Source: Nitrospira sp. LK70 (lineage in GTDB: Bacteria; Nitrospirota; Nitrospiria; Nitrospirales; Nitrospiraceae). Taken from it: 64,000 bases of DNA. The DNA is taken from positions 1 to 64,000 of the forward strand of contig PHGD01000009.1 of assembly GCA_011090425.1 (NCBI GenBank), in the 5' to 3' direction. Each line of letters starts with the position of its first letter. Positions within the stretch are counted from its first letter, which is position 1. A program made the translations under genes and the position numbers. The notes under the pieces were generated by a model, which was not told the DNA's origin, made no database searches, and saw only the letters and a program-made list of their open reading frames with translations. Below, piece by piece: positions 9,217 to 18,068 of this stretch.

Positions 9217-9662
9217 ACCTCCATGATCTGGCTCCCGCACAAGGAGCAAAGAAGCGACGAAAACGCATAGGACGAGGGCCTGGGTCCGGTCACGGGAAGA
9301 CCGCCACAAAAGGTCATAAGGGACTGTTGGCTCGATCAGGGGGTGGCAAACGTCCGGGATTTGAAGGCGGACAGATGCCCTTGGTACGCCGGCTGCCCAA
9401 GTTCGGCTTCACCAACCCGGCACGGACGGAATATGCAGTCGTCAACATTAAGAGTTTTGAACGATGGGTCGGAAACGAGACGGTCACGCCACAAGCCATG
9501 GTTGATGCCGGACTAGTGAAGCGAAAAAAGTTGCCGATTAAAATTCTCGGCAATGGCGAGTTGAAGCGATCGCTCGTTGTTCAGGCACAGAAGTTCAGTA
9601 AATCGGCTGAAGCCAAGATCCAAGCAGCCGGAGGGCGAGTCGAGGTCATCGGCGGTGCTTGA
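9213..9662 (+). CDS. rplO: 50S ribosomal protein L15
   Basis: Encodes 149 residues. The glycine- and lysine-rich N-terminal extension ([21 protein letters not shown]) threads into the 50S subunit, followed by [21 protein letters not shown] 9213 overlaps the rpmD stop. The last 8 bases overlap the start of secY. The length is normal. Confidence 0.96.
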   Translation: MNLHDLAPAQGAKKRRKRIGRGPGSGHGKTATKGHKGLLARSGGGKRPGFEGGQMPLVRRLPKFGFTNPARTEYAVVNIKSFERWVGNETVTPQAMVDAGLVKRKKLPIKILGNGELKRSLVVQAQKFSKSAEAKIQAAGGRVEVIGGA

Positions 9663-10974
9663 ACGGCTCCTGACCAGTTTTCAGAATATCTTCAAGATCC
9701 CCGAGCTGCGGACTCGTGTTCTCTTTACGCTCGGCATGCTTGTGGTGTATCGGATCGGGTCTCACATCCCGACTCCTGGCATCAACGGTGAAGCCCTTTC
9801 CGAGTTTTTGCAAAAACAAGGGGGGGCCTTGTTGGGGTTCCTCGATATTTTCTCAGGCGGTTCATTATCCCGTCTGACGATCTTTGCGCTGGGCATTATG
9901 CCCTACATCAGCGCATCGATCATCCTCCAATTGTTGACGGTCGTCATCCCGCATTTGACCAAACTGGCCAAGGAGGGCGAGCGAGGTCGGAAGAAGATCA
10001 TTCAATATACCCGATTCGGGACGATCGGTATTGCCCTGATTCAGGGGTTTGGTATTGCGGTTGGATTGGAACAAATGAATCAGGGAGCGTTCGTGCTCAA
10101 TGCGGGATGGGGATTCCGTCTCATGACGGTCATCACGTTGACGGCCGGCACGGGGTTCCTGATGTGGCTCGGTGAACAGATCACTGAGCGAGGGATCGGC
10201 AATGGCATCTCTTTAATCATTTTTGCGGGGATTGTCGCCAGGCTGCCTGCGGCCGTGGCACAGACCTACAATCTGTACGAAATCGGTCAGCTCAATGCGT
10301 TTTTATTGATCGGATTGACTCTTTTGATGATCGGCGTGGTCGCCGCCATTGTTTTTTTGGAGAGCGGGCGCCGGAAAATTCCGGTGCAGTATGCAAAGCG
10401 GGTGATCGGGCGACGAGTCTACGGAGGACAGAGTACGCACATTCCATTGAAAATCAATACGGCCGGGGTCATTCCACCCATATTTGCCTCGTCGATCATC
10501 GCATTTCCTGCGACCATTGCGGGGTTCTTTGAGACGCCATGGGTGAAATCGATCGGGGCGCAGCTGGCTCCCGGATCGCTGCTCTACACCTTGATGTACG
10601 TAGGGCTCATCATCTTTTTCTGTTTTTTCTACACGGCAGTGGTCCTTAACCCCGTCGATATGGCCGACAACATGAAAAAGTACGGAGGTTTTATTCCTGG
10701 TATCAGGCCTGGTCAACGAACCTCCGACTATATCTACAATGTCCTCACGAAGATTACATTTGCCGGCGCCATCTATCTGGCCATCGTCTGTGTGATTCCT
10801 GAATTTCTCATTTATAAGCTGAATGTGCCTTTTTATTTTGGCGGCACCTCTCTGTTGATCGTTATTGGTGTGGGCCTGGATACGGCCCAGCAAATTGAAT
10901 CCCATATGTTGATGCGGAATTACGAGGGATTTTTAGGCAAGGGTATGGCTCCGTTGCGCGGGAGAAGCGGGTAG
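9655..10974 (+). CDS. secY: Protein translocase channel SecY
   Basis: Encodes 439 residues with about ten hydrophobic membrane segments; it is the pore of the Sec translocon that exports and inserts proteins. The start [19 protein letters not shown] is the standard SecY N-terminus; the plug region and the cytosolic loop GERGRKKIIQYTR are visible. GTG 9655 lies within the end of rplO; longer in-frame starts are buried in rplO. It is part of the spc operon, as in most bacteria. Confidence 0.96.
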   Translation: MLERLLTSFQNIFKIPELRTRVLFTLGMLVVYRIGSHIPTPGINGEALSEFLQKQGGALLGFLDIFSGGSLSRLTIFALGIMPYISASIILQLLTVVIPHLTKLAKEGERGRKKIIQYTRFGTIGIALIQGFGIAVGLEQMNQGAFVLNAGWGFRLMTVITLTAGTGFLMWLGEQITERGIGNGISLIIFAGIVARLPAAVAQTYNLYEIGQLNAFLLIGLTLLMIGVVAAIVFLESGRRKIPVQYAKRVIGRRVYGGQSTHIPLKINTAGVIPPIFASSIIAFPATIAGFFETPWVKSIGAQLAPGSLLYTLMYVGLIIFFCFFYTAVVLNPVDMADNMKKYGGFIPGIRPGQRTSDYIYNVLTKITFAGAIYLAIVCVIPEFLIYKLNVPFYFGGTSLLIVIGVGLDTAQQIESHMLMRNYEGFLGKGMAPLRGRSG

Positions 10975-10978
10975 GAAC

Positions 10979-11635
10979 ATGCGGCTTGTGTTTCTCGGTG
11001 CTCCGGGTGTTGGGAAAGGCACGCAGGCTGATAAGGCTGCCGTTCAGTATCACATTCGTAAGATTTCAACCGGTGATTTACTTCGGGAGGCGGTTCGGAA
11101 TAGGACGCCCCTTGGCATTGAAGCCAAAGAGCATATGGATCAGGGAAGGTTGGTTCCAGATTCAGTCGTCATAGGACTGGTACGGGAGAAACTGGCTGAT
11201 TCATCACATGCCAATGGGTTTATTCTCGATGGATTTCCAAGGACGGTTCATCAGGCCGAAGCGCTCGCAAAGGTGCTCGCTGAACAAGGCCTTCAGCTGG
11301 ATCGAGTGATTCATTTCAGGGTTTCACGATCAGAAATTGTCAAGCGGTTGAGCGGGCGTCGGAGCTGCCCCAAGTGCCAGGCGACCTATCATGTGGAGTT
11401 CGCGCCATCCAAGAGCGGCGATGTCTGTGAACGGTGTGGAGCAGCGTTGGTTCAGCGAAGCGATGATCAGCCGGAAGCGATCGAGATGCGTCTTCGTGTG
11501 TATGAAGAGCAGACAGCGCCCTTGATCACCTTTTATGAGAACAAGCAGGTTTTGTCGCATCTCAATGGCGCCGAACCAGTTGAGACGGTCTATCAGAATC
11601 TCGTGAGAGAGCTGACGGCATACCAGACGGCATGA
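10979..11635 (+). CDS. adk: Adenylate kinase, zinc-lid type
   Basis: Encodes 218 residues catalysing AMP + ATP = 2 ADP. The P-loop GAPGVGKGTQ lies at residues 6-15, and the AMP-binding DGFPRTVHQAEAL follows. The long lid domain carries two Cys pairs (CPKC and CERC), so it is the structural-zinc form. It begins 4 bases after secY, and its TGA overlaps the ATG of map, giving a tightly coupled secY-adk-map trio. Confidence 0.96.
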   Translation: MRLVFLGAPGVGKGTQADKAAVQYHIRKISTGDLLREAVRNRTPLGIEAKEHMDQGRLVPDSVVIGLVREKLADSSHANGFILDGFPRTVHQAEALAKVLAEQGLQLDRVIHFRVSRSEIVKRLSGRRSCPKCQATYHVEFAPSKSGDVCERCGAALVQRSDDQPEAIEMRLRVYEEQTAPLITFYENKQVLSHLNGAEPVETVYQNLVRELTAYQTA

Positions 11636-12390
11636 TCATTCTGAAAACGCCCTCCGAGATTACGGTGATGGCCGAGGCGTCAAGAGTGGTAGCTGAAGCG
11701 CTCGCGATTGTGAGGAAAGCAGTCTGTCCAGGTATCAGCACGGATGAGTTGGACTGTATTGCCGAGGAAGCGATACGGGCCAGGGGGGCGGTTCCAGCGT
11801 TCAAAGGCTACCGGAACTATCCCAAAACCCTTTGTGCATCCGTGAACGAACAGGTCGTTCACGGTATCCCTTCGAAGCGAAAGCTAAAGGAGGGGGATAT
11901 CATCGGATTGGATCTCGGTGCTATTGTCGGTGGGTTCTATGGGGATTCTGCCGTGACGGTAGCGGTTGGGCGGATTCCAGAAGCGACAGAAAAACTGGTT
12001 CGAGTGACGGAAGAGGCGCTTTATCTTGGGATCAAGCAGGCTGTGGTCGGCAACCGTTTGACAGACATTTCGAACGCTGTGCAACAACATGTCGAATGCG
12101 CTGGCTACTCGGTTGTCACCGAGTTTGTGGGCCATGGGATTGGTCGGCAGTTGCATGAGGAGCCTCAAGTTCCCAACTATGGGAAGCCGAGTCAAGGGCC
12201 TCGATTGCAACCAGGTATGGTGCTGGCGATTGAACCAATGGTGAACATGGGTCGGAGTGCCGTGCGTGTGCTCGGGGATCGGTGGACAGCAGTCACGGTA
12301 GATGGAAGCCTCTCTGCGCACTTCGAACATACGATCGCCGTCCAACCCAGCGGAGCGCCTCGCATTTTGAGCCAATTGGAGACAACCTAG
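11632..12390 (+). CDS. map: Methionine aminopeptidase type I
   Basis: Encodes 252 residues, the short type Ia enzyme that removes N-terminal Met from nascent proteins. The metal ligands are seen in [16 protein letters not shown] (two Asp), [13 protein letters not shown] (His), AIEPMV (Glu) and FEHTIAV (Glu). ATG 11632 overlaps the adk stop. It lies between adk and infA, as in many spc operons. Confidence 0.96.
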   Translation: MIILKTPSEITVMAEASRVVAEALAIVRKAVCPGISTDELDCIAEEAIRARGAVPAFKGYRNYPKTLCASVNEQVVHGIPSKRKLKEGDIIGLDLGAIVGGFYGDSAVTVAVGRIPEATEKLVRVTEEALYLGIKQAVVGNRLTDISNAVQQHVECAGYSVVTEFVGHGIGRQLHEEPQVPNYGKPSQGPRLQPGMVLAIEPMVNMGRSAVRVLGDRWTAVTVDGSLSAHFEHTIAVQPSGAPRILSQLETT

Positions 12391-12422
12391 AGTCGGTTCA
12401 TCAGGAAAGAATACAGCAGGAC

Positions 12423-12641
12423 GTGGCAAAAGAAGACATCATTGAAGTCCAGGGCTTGGTGGCGGAGACGCTTCCCAACGCCATGTTTCGGGTCAAGCTG
12501 GATAACGGCCATGTCATACTGGCTCACATCTCTGGGAAAATGCGGATGCATTTTATCCGCATCCTGCCCGGCGACAAGGTCACGGTGGAAATGTCACCAT
12601 ACGATTTGACCAGGGGCCGCATCACCTATCGCTTCAAGTAA
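12423..12641 (+). CDS. infA: Translation initiation factor IF-1
   Basis: Encodes 72 residues, the exact IF-1 size, starting [20 protein letters not shown], an OB-fold protein that occupies the ribosomal A site during initiation. The C-terminal [12 protein letters not shown] is diagnostic. GTG 12423 fits the family; earlier in-frame codons run into map. It is followed closely by rpmJ. Confidence 0.96.
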   Translation: MAKEDIIEVQGLVAETLPNAMFRVKLDNGHVILAHISGKMRMHFIRILPGDKVTVEMSPYDLTRGRITYRFK

Positions 12642-12659
12642 CGGGAGTGGCGAATTGTC

Positions 12660-12773
12660 ATGAAGGTCAAATCATCAGTGAAGCCCATATGTGCCAAATG
12701 CAAGGTTGTCCGTCGTCGGGGGGTCGTGCGGATTTTATGCAAAAACCCACGCCATAAGCAGCGACAAGGATGA
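12660..12773 (+). CDS. rpmJ: 50S ribosomal protein L36
   Basis: A very short gene of 37 residues starting [19 protein letters not shown] and ending HKQRQG. Cys11, Cys14, Cys27 and His32 form the zinc ribbon, so this is the zinc-containing form of L36. It lies 18 bases after infA and ahead of rpsM, the usual alpha-operon order. A GGGAG stretch precedes the ATG. Confidence 0.95.
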   Translation: MKVKSSVKPICAKCKVVRRRGVVRILCKNPRHKQRQG

Positions 12774-12889
12774 AGAAAAGTGCCGAGCCGTGAGTGTTGA
12801 GTTCGGAGCCGGCATTACAGCGGGTCTCAATGAGGAGATATTTCAGCACATAGCACTCAACGCTCAGCACTTAGAACTGGAGGGGAGGA
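12774..12889 (+). repeat. Imperfect inverted repeat between rpmJ and rpsM
   Basis: The 116-base spacer holds GTGAGTGTTGAGTTC near 12788-12802 and an imperfect inverse match around 12850-12873 (CACTCAACGCTCAGCACTT). The ribosome site for rpsM (GGAGGGGAGG) follows at its end. The repeat could form a long hairpin in the mRNA; no function is known. Confidence 0.3.
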
Positions 12890-13288
12890 ATGGCACGTAT
12901 TGCCGGCATCGATTTGCCACGGAATAAACGGACGGATATCGGATTGACCTATATCTATGGAATCGGACGCATGTCGGCTCAGAAGATTCTCAATGAAGCG
13001 GGAATCGATGGAGCGGTCCGGGTCAAAGACCTGAGCGAAGATAGGATCGTCAAGTTGCGTGAAATCATCGAACGTGATTACAGGGTCGAAGGAGACCTAC
13101 GCAAAGAGGTGTCGCTGAATATCAAGCGGCTGGTTGATACGGGGACCTATCGAGGGTTGCGTCATCGCAAAGGCCTGCCGGTCCGCGGACAACGAACCAA
13201 AACCAATGCTCGGACACGTAAAGGACGGCGCGCAGGCGTCAGTAGCAAGCCGAGACCCACGGTGACCAAAGGGGCCTCGAGCACCTAG
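12890..13288 (+). CDS. rpsM: 30S ribosomal protein S13
   Basis: Encodes 132 residues starting [21 protein letters not shown]. The helix-two-turn-helix core is followed by the conserved [22 protein letters not shown] tail that contacts tRNA. S13 makes bridges to the 50S subunit. A strong GGAGGGGAGG ribosome site precedes the ATG. The C-terminus is a few residues longer than average. Confidence 0.97.
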   Translation: MARIAGIDLPRNKRTDIGLTYIYGIGRMSAQKILNEAGIDGAVRVKDLSEDRIVKLREIIERDYRVEGDLRKEVSLNIKRLVDTGTYRGLRHRKGLPVRGQRTKTNARTRKGRRAGVSSKPRPTVTKGASST

Positions 13289-13315
13289 TCTGCAGAAACA
13301 GCCGAAGGAGTTCGC

Positions 13316-13699
13316 ATGAGCGTCAAAAAAGGAAAAAAGAAAGAACGTCGGATAGTCCAAAGTGGAGTGGCACATGTTCAGGCCTCATTCAACAATACGA
13401 TTGTGACTATCACCGACATGAGCGGAAACACGGTGGTGTGGGCAAGCGCAGGCAATCAAGGGTTCAAAGGATCGAGGAAGAGCACCCCCTTTGCTGCTCA
13501 GCGAGCCGGGGAGACCGCAGCGCGAAAAGCGATGGAAAGCGGGATGCGGCAAGTCGATGTGTATGTGAATGGACCGGGTTCCGGTCGCGAATCGGCGATC
13601 CGTTCACTTCAAGGAGCGGGTTTGCGGATCAATCTGATTCGCGATGTCACGCCGATTCCGCATAATGGTTGTCGACCTCCCAAACGTCGGAGAGTCTAA
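13316..13699 (+). CDS. rpsK: 30S ribosomal protein S11
   Basis: Encodes 127 residues with [18 protein letters not shown] and the C-terminal [18 protein letters not shown], which are diagnostic for S11. It sits on the 30S platform near the E site. GAAGGAG lies about 7 bases before the ATG. The length is normal. Confidence 0.97.
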   Translation: MSVKKGKKKERRIVQSGVAHVQASFNNTIVTITDMSGNTVVWASAGNQGFKGSRKSTPFAAQRAGETAARKAMESGMRQVDVYVNGPGSGRESAIRSLQGAGLRINLIRDVTPIPHNGCRPPKRRRV

Positions 13700-13710
13700 G
13701 GGACGTGAAA

Positions 13711-13747
13711 CGTTAATCGTTAAACGTGAATCAAGGGTCGATTAACG
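13711..13747 (+). repeat. Intergenic palindrome between rpsK and rpsD
   Basis: CGTTAATCG at 13711-13719 is the exact inverse of CGATTAACG at 13739-13747. The whole 87-base spacer is built of GTTAACG-like units and shares AACGGTTAACG and GAACGAGGAG-like words with the rpsS-rplV spacer. There is no U-run. It is probably a small interspersed palindromic repeat carried inside the polycistronic mRNA. Confidence 0.45.
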
Positions 13748-13786
13748 AGTAACGTCTAACGGTTAACGAAGAACGAGGAGGGAGCA

Positions 13787-14413
13787 GTGGCAAAGTATCG
13801 TGGTCCAGTCTGTCGGTTGTGTCGGCGAGAAGGTGAGAAGCTGTTTCTCAAAGGCACTCGTTGTATGACGGAAAAGTGCGCGGTCGAGCGCCGGAGTTAT
13901 CCGCCTGGCCAACATGGGCAGGGGCGACAGCGGACCTCTGACTATAGTCTGCAGCTGCGCGAAAAGCAGAAGCTGCGTCGGATCTACGGGCTTCAGGAAC
14001 GCCAATTCCGCGGCGTCTTCGAACGTGCAGAACGACAGACCGGCGTCACGGGCGACGCCCTGTTGCGGTTGCTCGAATGTCGCGTGGACAATGTCGCCTA
14101 TCGATTAGGATTCGGTGCATCGCGCAAGCAAGCTCGTCAGATGGTGAGTCATGGTCATTTCACCATCAACGGTAAGAAGATCACGGTGGCTGGGGCGTTG
14201 GTGAAACCGGGGGATGTGATCGAAATTCGTGAACGGAGTCGGGACTTAGCCGCAATCCAGGCGGCATTGGAGTCGGTTGATAGTCGCGGCATTCCTGATT
14301 GGCTTGAGCTGGACAAAGGAGCGTTCAAGGGCACCGTTCGCGCGTTGCCGGCCAAGGAGCAAATCGCGTTGCCGGTCAACGAACAGATGGTCGTGGAATT
14401 ATACTCACGATAG
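13787..14413 (+). CDS. rpsD: 30S ribosomal protein S4, zinc-binding type
   Basis: Encodes 208 residues starting VAKYRGPVCRLCRREGEKL. Cys9, Cys12, Cys26 and Cys31 make the zinc-binding N-terminal knuckle seen in one of the two S4 classes. An S4 RNA-binding domain follows (LLRLLECRVDNVAYRLGF). S4 nucleates 30S assembly and in some bacteria represses the alpha operon. GTG 13787 has GAGGAGGGAG upstream. Confidence 0.97.
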   Translation: MAKYRGPVCRLCRREGEKLFLKGTRCMTEKCAVERRSYPPGQHGQGRQRTSDYSLQLREKQKLRRIYGLQERQFRGVFERAERQTGVTGDALLRLLECRVDNVAYRLGFGASRKQARQMVSHGHFTINGKKITVAGALVKPGDVIEIRERSRDLAAIQAALESVDSRGIPDWLELDKGAFKGTVRALPAKEQIALPVNEQMVVELYSR

Positions 14414-14494
14414 TCCGCTGTTCTGCGGTGGGTTCTTTCGAAATCGGGGTTATCTGTCGATGTTCTAGTCACTCGATGGTATGGAGGGTGGGTC

Positions 14495-15496
14495 ATGATC
14501 AAAGCGATGAAAGACTTTCAGATCCCAATGCGGGTGGAAGTCGACAAGGATGCGCATTCTCCCACGTTTGGACGATTCACCACGGAAGCGTTTGAACGGG
14601 GGTTTGGCACCACGATCGGTAATGCCCTCCGTCGCATATTGTTGTCGTCGCTCACAGGGGCTGCGGTGACCACTGTGAAGATTGAAGGGGTCGTGCACGA
14701 GTTTTCGACGATTTCTGGTGTGGCGGAAGATGTCACGGCAATCATTCTGAATATCAAGAGCTTGCGTCTGGCGCTCCACACGGGGAAACCGAAAACGATA
14801 CGGTTGAAAAAGAAGGGGCCCGGAGAAGCAAAGGGGTCGGACATTCTTCACGATGGCGACGTGACGATTCTGACGCCTGATTTGCATATCGCCACTCTCG
14901 ACAAGGATGCGACTCTAGATATCGAGATGACGGTGAAACATGGTCGTGGTTATGTGCCAGCCGAGCGTAACAAAGAAGAGGGATTGTCGATCGGGGTGAT
15001 AGCCATCGATTCCATTTTCTCTCCGATCAGGAGGGTCAATTTCCATGTTGAGAATGCACGGGTCGGCCGTATGACCGACTATGACAAACTGACGATGGAG
15101 ATCTGGACCGACGGCACTATCAGCCCTCGCGATGCCCTCTCTACAGGGGCCGGGATATTGCGTGAGCATCTGGATATTTTTATCAATCCTGAGGAACGTA
15201 GTGATGGCAAGAGCGAAGCGGGCTACGAGGAATCTCAGCGGGAAGTGAACAAGAATCTCGCTCGGAGCGTGAATGAGTTGGAGTTATCCGTTCGTGCGGC
15301 CAATTGTCTGAAGAATGCGAATATCAAGACAATCGCCGACCTTGTGCAAAAGTCTGAAGGTGAGATGCTCAGGACAAAAAACTTCGGTAAAAAGTCTCTC
15401 AACGAAATTAAAGAAATTCTTTCGGAAATGGGGCTTTCGTTAGGAACAAAGGTAGAGGCCGGGCCTCCACACAATGGAAGCCCAAAAGCTGAATGA
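14495..15496 (+). CDS. rpoA: DNA-directed RNA polymerase alpha subunit
   Basis: Encodes 333 residues. The N-terminal dimerisation domain has [20 protein letters not shown], and the C-terminal domain has [19 protein letters not shown] and [15 protein letters not shown], the part that binds UP elements and activators. A GGAGGGTGGG site precedes ATG 14495. Its position before rplQ is standard. Confidence 0.97.
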   Translation: MIKAMKDFQIPMRVEVDKDAHSPTFGRFTTEAFERGFGTTIGNALRRILLSSLTGAAVTTVKIEGVVHEFSTISGVAEDVTAIILNIKSLRLALHTGKPKTIRLKKKGPGEAKGSDILHDGDVTILTPDLHIATLDKDATLDIEMTVKHGRGYVPAERNKEEGLSIGVIAIDSIFSPIRRVNFHVENARVGRMTDYDKLTMEIWTDGTISPRDALSTGAGILREHLDIFINPEERSDGKSEAGYEESQREVNKNLARSVNELELSVRAANCLKNANIKTIADLVQKSEGEMLRTKNFGKKSLNEIKEILSEMGLSLGTKVEAGPPHNGSPKAE

Positions 15497-15520
15497 CGCG
15501 TTCCAATCAAGAGGATTACT

Positions 15521-15952
15521 GTGCGACATAGAAAAAAGGGGCGACAACTTGGGCGGCAGACGAAGCATCGGGGAGCATTGTTTCGGAACTTAGTGACCTC
15601 GCTGTTAGACCAAGAGCGCATCGAGACCACAGGAGCCAAGGCGAAGGAGGTACGAGGGTTTACCGATCGCATGATCACCCTTGGCAAGGAAGGTACGCTG
15701 CCGGCGCGCCGTCGAGCCTTAGGATTTCTTCGCAGTAAGGCCGTTGTGTCTAAACTATTCAGTGATGTGGCGACACGATTCAAGGATCGATCCGGTGGGT
15801 ACACCAGGATCATCAAAACTCGTCGCCGTATTGGTGATGCGGCTGAAATGGTTGCTATCGAATTAGTGTCTCGTCAGGAGCCAACGATAAAGAAAAAGTC
15901 CGATGCTCGTACCACTCAACCTGCACCCACCGAGACCGCAACATCGCCGTAG
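15521..15952 (+). CDS. rplQ: 50S ribosomal protein L17
   Basis: Encodes 143 residues starting [21 protein letters not shown], typical of L17, which lies near the exit tunnel. The C-terminal roughly 20 residues ([15 protein letters not shown]) are a variable Ala/Thr/Pro tail. GTG 15521 follows AAGAGG. It is the last gene of the cluster; a strong terminator lies 36 bases downstream. Confidence 0.96.
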   Translation: MRHRKKGRQLGRQTKHRGALFRNLVTSLLDQERIETTGAKAKEVRGFTDRMITLGKEGTLPARRRALGFLRSKAVVSKLFSDVATRFKDRSGGYTRIIKTRRRIGDAAEMVAIELVSRQEPTIKKKSDARTTQPAPTETATSP

Positions 15953-15987
15953 TTTTCTAGTCACGACCATTCTGCTGACGCTATCGA

Positions 15988-16020
15988 GACTCCCATGTGT
16001 CAACACATGGGAGTCTTTTT
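15988..16020 (+). terminator. Rho-independent terminator after rplQ
   Basis: A perfect 12-base stem, GACTCCCATGTG (15988-15999) with CACATGGGAGTC (16004-16015), closed by a TCAA loop and followed by a run of T (16016-16020). It ends the ribosomal protein transcript before lptC. Confidence 0.93.
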
Positions 16021-16117
16021 ATTTTCAGTTCACCGGAGGCCGTTTACTTGGCAGACCGTGCATGCTACGATCGTGCCAGGTGTCGCCCTGCATCTACTAC
16101 GAGGGAATTTCTAGCGC

Positions 16118-16690
16118 ATGTGGGAGCTTGTAGCGAGACGGGCTCTTCTCGCCTTGAGTGTGCTGTTAGCCACATTTCTCGGCTATCTTCTCTTCAGAAA
16201 CGCAGATTCAGCGCCGAGTAACCGGCCCATCGCTCCAGAGTCGATTGAACAAGCGGATGCGAAGATCATGGAGTTCACCTTTACACAATCACAAGGCGAT
16301 GTCGTTCAGTGGCAGGTGCAGGCTAAACAGGCCCGATTATTCGAACAAGATAAGCGTGCCGTTCTGCATGACGTTGCCCTCACCTTTTACGGCGCAGGAG
16401 GGGATGAGGTGACTGTGTACGGGGAAGAGGGAACGCTGGATACTGCGACCAAGAATTTCAGGCTGTCAAATCGTCAAACGCCCATTGTCGTGGAGACGAC
16501 GAGCGGCTATACGATTTATACCAACCACTTGATATGGATTGACCAGACACGAGAGATCCGAACGCAAGATCCGGTGCGGATGGTGGGGCATGGGCTGGAG
16601 GTGAGGGGACAAGGACTGCTTGGGCGGCTGGAATCCGAAGAATTTGAGATTCTACAGGATGTGCATGTGGATTTGGCTCCTTCTTCTTAG
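16118..16690 (+). CDS. lptC: LPS export protein LptC
   Basis: Encodes 190 residues. One N-terminal membrane anchor (LLALSVLLATFLGYLLF) is followed by a periplasmic beta-jellyroll with the LptC-type pattern VQWQVQAKQARLFEQDKRAVLHDV and VTVYGEEGTLDTATKNFRL. LptC hands LPS from LptB2FG to LptA. The call is supported by the following lptA-like and lptB genes. The 3' end overlaps the start of the lptA gene. Sequence similarity in this family is low, so the call leans partly on context. Confidence 0.85.
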   Translation: MWELVARRALLALSVLLATFLGYLLFRNADSAPSNRPIAPESIEQADAKIMEFTFTQSQGDVVQWQVQAKQARLFEQDKRAVLHDVALTFYGAGGDEVTVYGEEGTLDTATKNFRLSNRQTPIVVETTSGYTIYTNHLIWIDQTREIRTQDPVRMVGHGLEVRGQGLLGRLESEEFEILQDVHVDLAPSS

Positions 16691-17270
16691 CGTCTGCTTT
16701 GTCGGGTCCACGTCGGCAGCTCCCTCAACGGAATCAGTGAACCTCAAGAGGAGCATGGAGGCTCCTGGTGTCGCAACCACCATCACGTCAAAGAAAATGA
16801 CGGTACGAAACCAAGACAGCCAAGCTATTTTCGAGGAAACAGTTGTCCTGACCAGGGGGCCTCTGATCGTCCATTCCGATAAGATGATTGTGTTATTCAC
16901 TCCCCGAAACCGCACCTCTGCGGGGCCGTCTGAAGACGGGACGGATCATCCTGAATCCCGCCGGAATCCCACGGCTTCCAAAGAAGCTAACACAGCCTCG
17001 ACGATGTCGAATCGCTCCGTGAGTCGTGTCGAGGCGACCGGGGATGCCCATCGTGTCAGGATTCAATACGAGAACGGCAACGCGACTTGCCAAAAAGCCG
17101 TGTATTTCGTTGATGGAGAGAAAATCGTGTTGACGGGCGAACCCGTAGCTTGGGAAAAGGGTACACGTGTCAGCGGTAAGCAGATTACGATTTTCTTAGC
17201 GGAAGAGCGGAGCGTGGTGGAGGGGGGCTCACACGTCCGCATCGAAGGCGAGGGACAGAACCAGCCATGA
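16620..17270 (+). CDS. lptA: Periplasmic LPS transport protein LptA (OstA-like)
   Basis: Encodes a periplasmic protein of the OstA/LptA fold that bridges LptC to the outer membrane. The signal peptide core [17 protein letters not shown] ends near an Ala-Ala-Pro cleavage region. The jellyroll part has [18 protein letters not shown] and [17 protein letters not shown]. The start is uncertain. TTG 16620 gives a positively charged leader and has AAGGA 4 bases upstream; ATG 16659 or 16665 would give an uncharged signal peptide. A Pro/Ser/Asn-rich insertion splits the fold at about residues 105-145. It overlaps lptC and lptB. Confidence 0.82.
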   Translation: MGGWNPKNLRFYRMCMWIWLLLLSVCFVGSTSAAPSTESVNLKRSMEAPGVATTITSKKMTVRNQDSQAIFEETVVLTRGPLIVHSDKMIVLFTPRNRTSAGPSEDGTDHPESRRNPTASKEANTASTMSNRSVSRVEATGDAHRVRIQYENGNATCQKAVYFVDGEKIVLTGEPVAWEKGTRVSGKQITIFLAEERSVVEGGSHVRIEGEGQNQP

Positions 17271-18049
17271 CCCGGAGTGCTTCTGCAGAATTTGACGCGC
17301 TCGTGGAGCCGATTGCGGCCTCGCAGCGGAATTGTCTACGTGCTACTGGATTGGTAAAAAGTTTCCGTGGCCGCAAAGTCGTCAAGGGTGTCGCCGTCGA
17401 GGTGTATGCCGGCGAGGTGGTTGGACTGCTCGGCCCGAATGGAGCGGGCAAGACCACAATCTTCGATATGATGGTCGGCTTGTGCCAGCCCGATGAAGGG
17501 GAGATCACCTTCATCGGTGAATCAGTGACCAACCTCCCGATGTACAAACGAGCGCGTCGGGGAATCGGCTACCTACCTCAAGAATCGTCCGTTTTTCGAC
17601 GGCTTTCGGTGGAAAATAATGTCTTGGCGATTCTCGAAATGCTGGGGTATGCTCGTAAAGAGCGAAGCCAACGTGTGGATGCCTTGCTCAAAGAATTAGA
17701 TCTCATCAATATACGAAAGAGCATGGCCTATGCTCTCTCAGGTGGAGAGCGCCGACGTTTGGAGATCACGCGTGCATTAGCGGCCACACCGTCGTTCATG
17801 CTCTTGGATGAACCATTTGCAGGGATCGATCCGATAGCCGTCGCGGATATTCAGCAGATCATTACGCGGTTGAAAGAAAAAAAGATCGGTATTCTGATTA
17901 CCGATCACAATGTACAGGAAACGCTGTCAATTGTTGACCGTGCCTACATTATCAATGAAGGATTGATCTTGGAGGCGGGGACTCCCGAAGCCATTGTGCG
18001 GAGTCCAACGGCTCGAGCCGTTTATCTTGGCGAGCAGTTCAAGTTGTAG
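17267..18049 (+). CDS. lptB: LPS export ABC transporter ATPase LptB
   Basis: Encodes 260 residues. Walker A is GPNGAGKTT, the signature LSGGERRR, and Walker [14 protein letters not shown], followed by the switch His in [10 protein letters not shown]. LptB powers extraction of LPS from the inner membrane. It has about 25 extra residues before the ABC domain compared with typical LptB. The ATG overlaps the stop of lptA, and rpoN follows, the widespread lptA-lptB-rpoN order. Confidence 0.94.
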   Translation: MTRSASAEFDALVEPIAASQRNCLRATGLVKSFRGRKVVKGVAVEVYAGEVVGLLGPNGAGKTTIFDMMVGLCQPDEGEITFIGESVTNLPMYKRARRGIGYLPQESSVFRRLSVENNVLAILEMLGYARKERSQRVDALLKELDLINIRKSMAYALSGGERRRLEITRALAATPSFMLLDEPFAGIDPIAVADIQQIITRLKEKKIGILITDHNVQETLSIVDRAYIINEGLILEAGTPEAIVRSPTARAVYLGEQFKL

Positions 18050-18068
18050 AGGAATAGCAGAGGCATCG

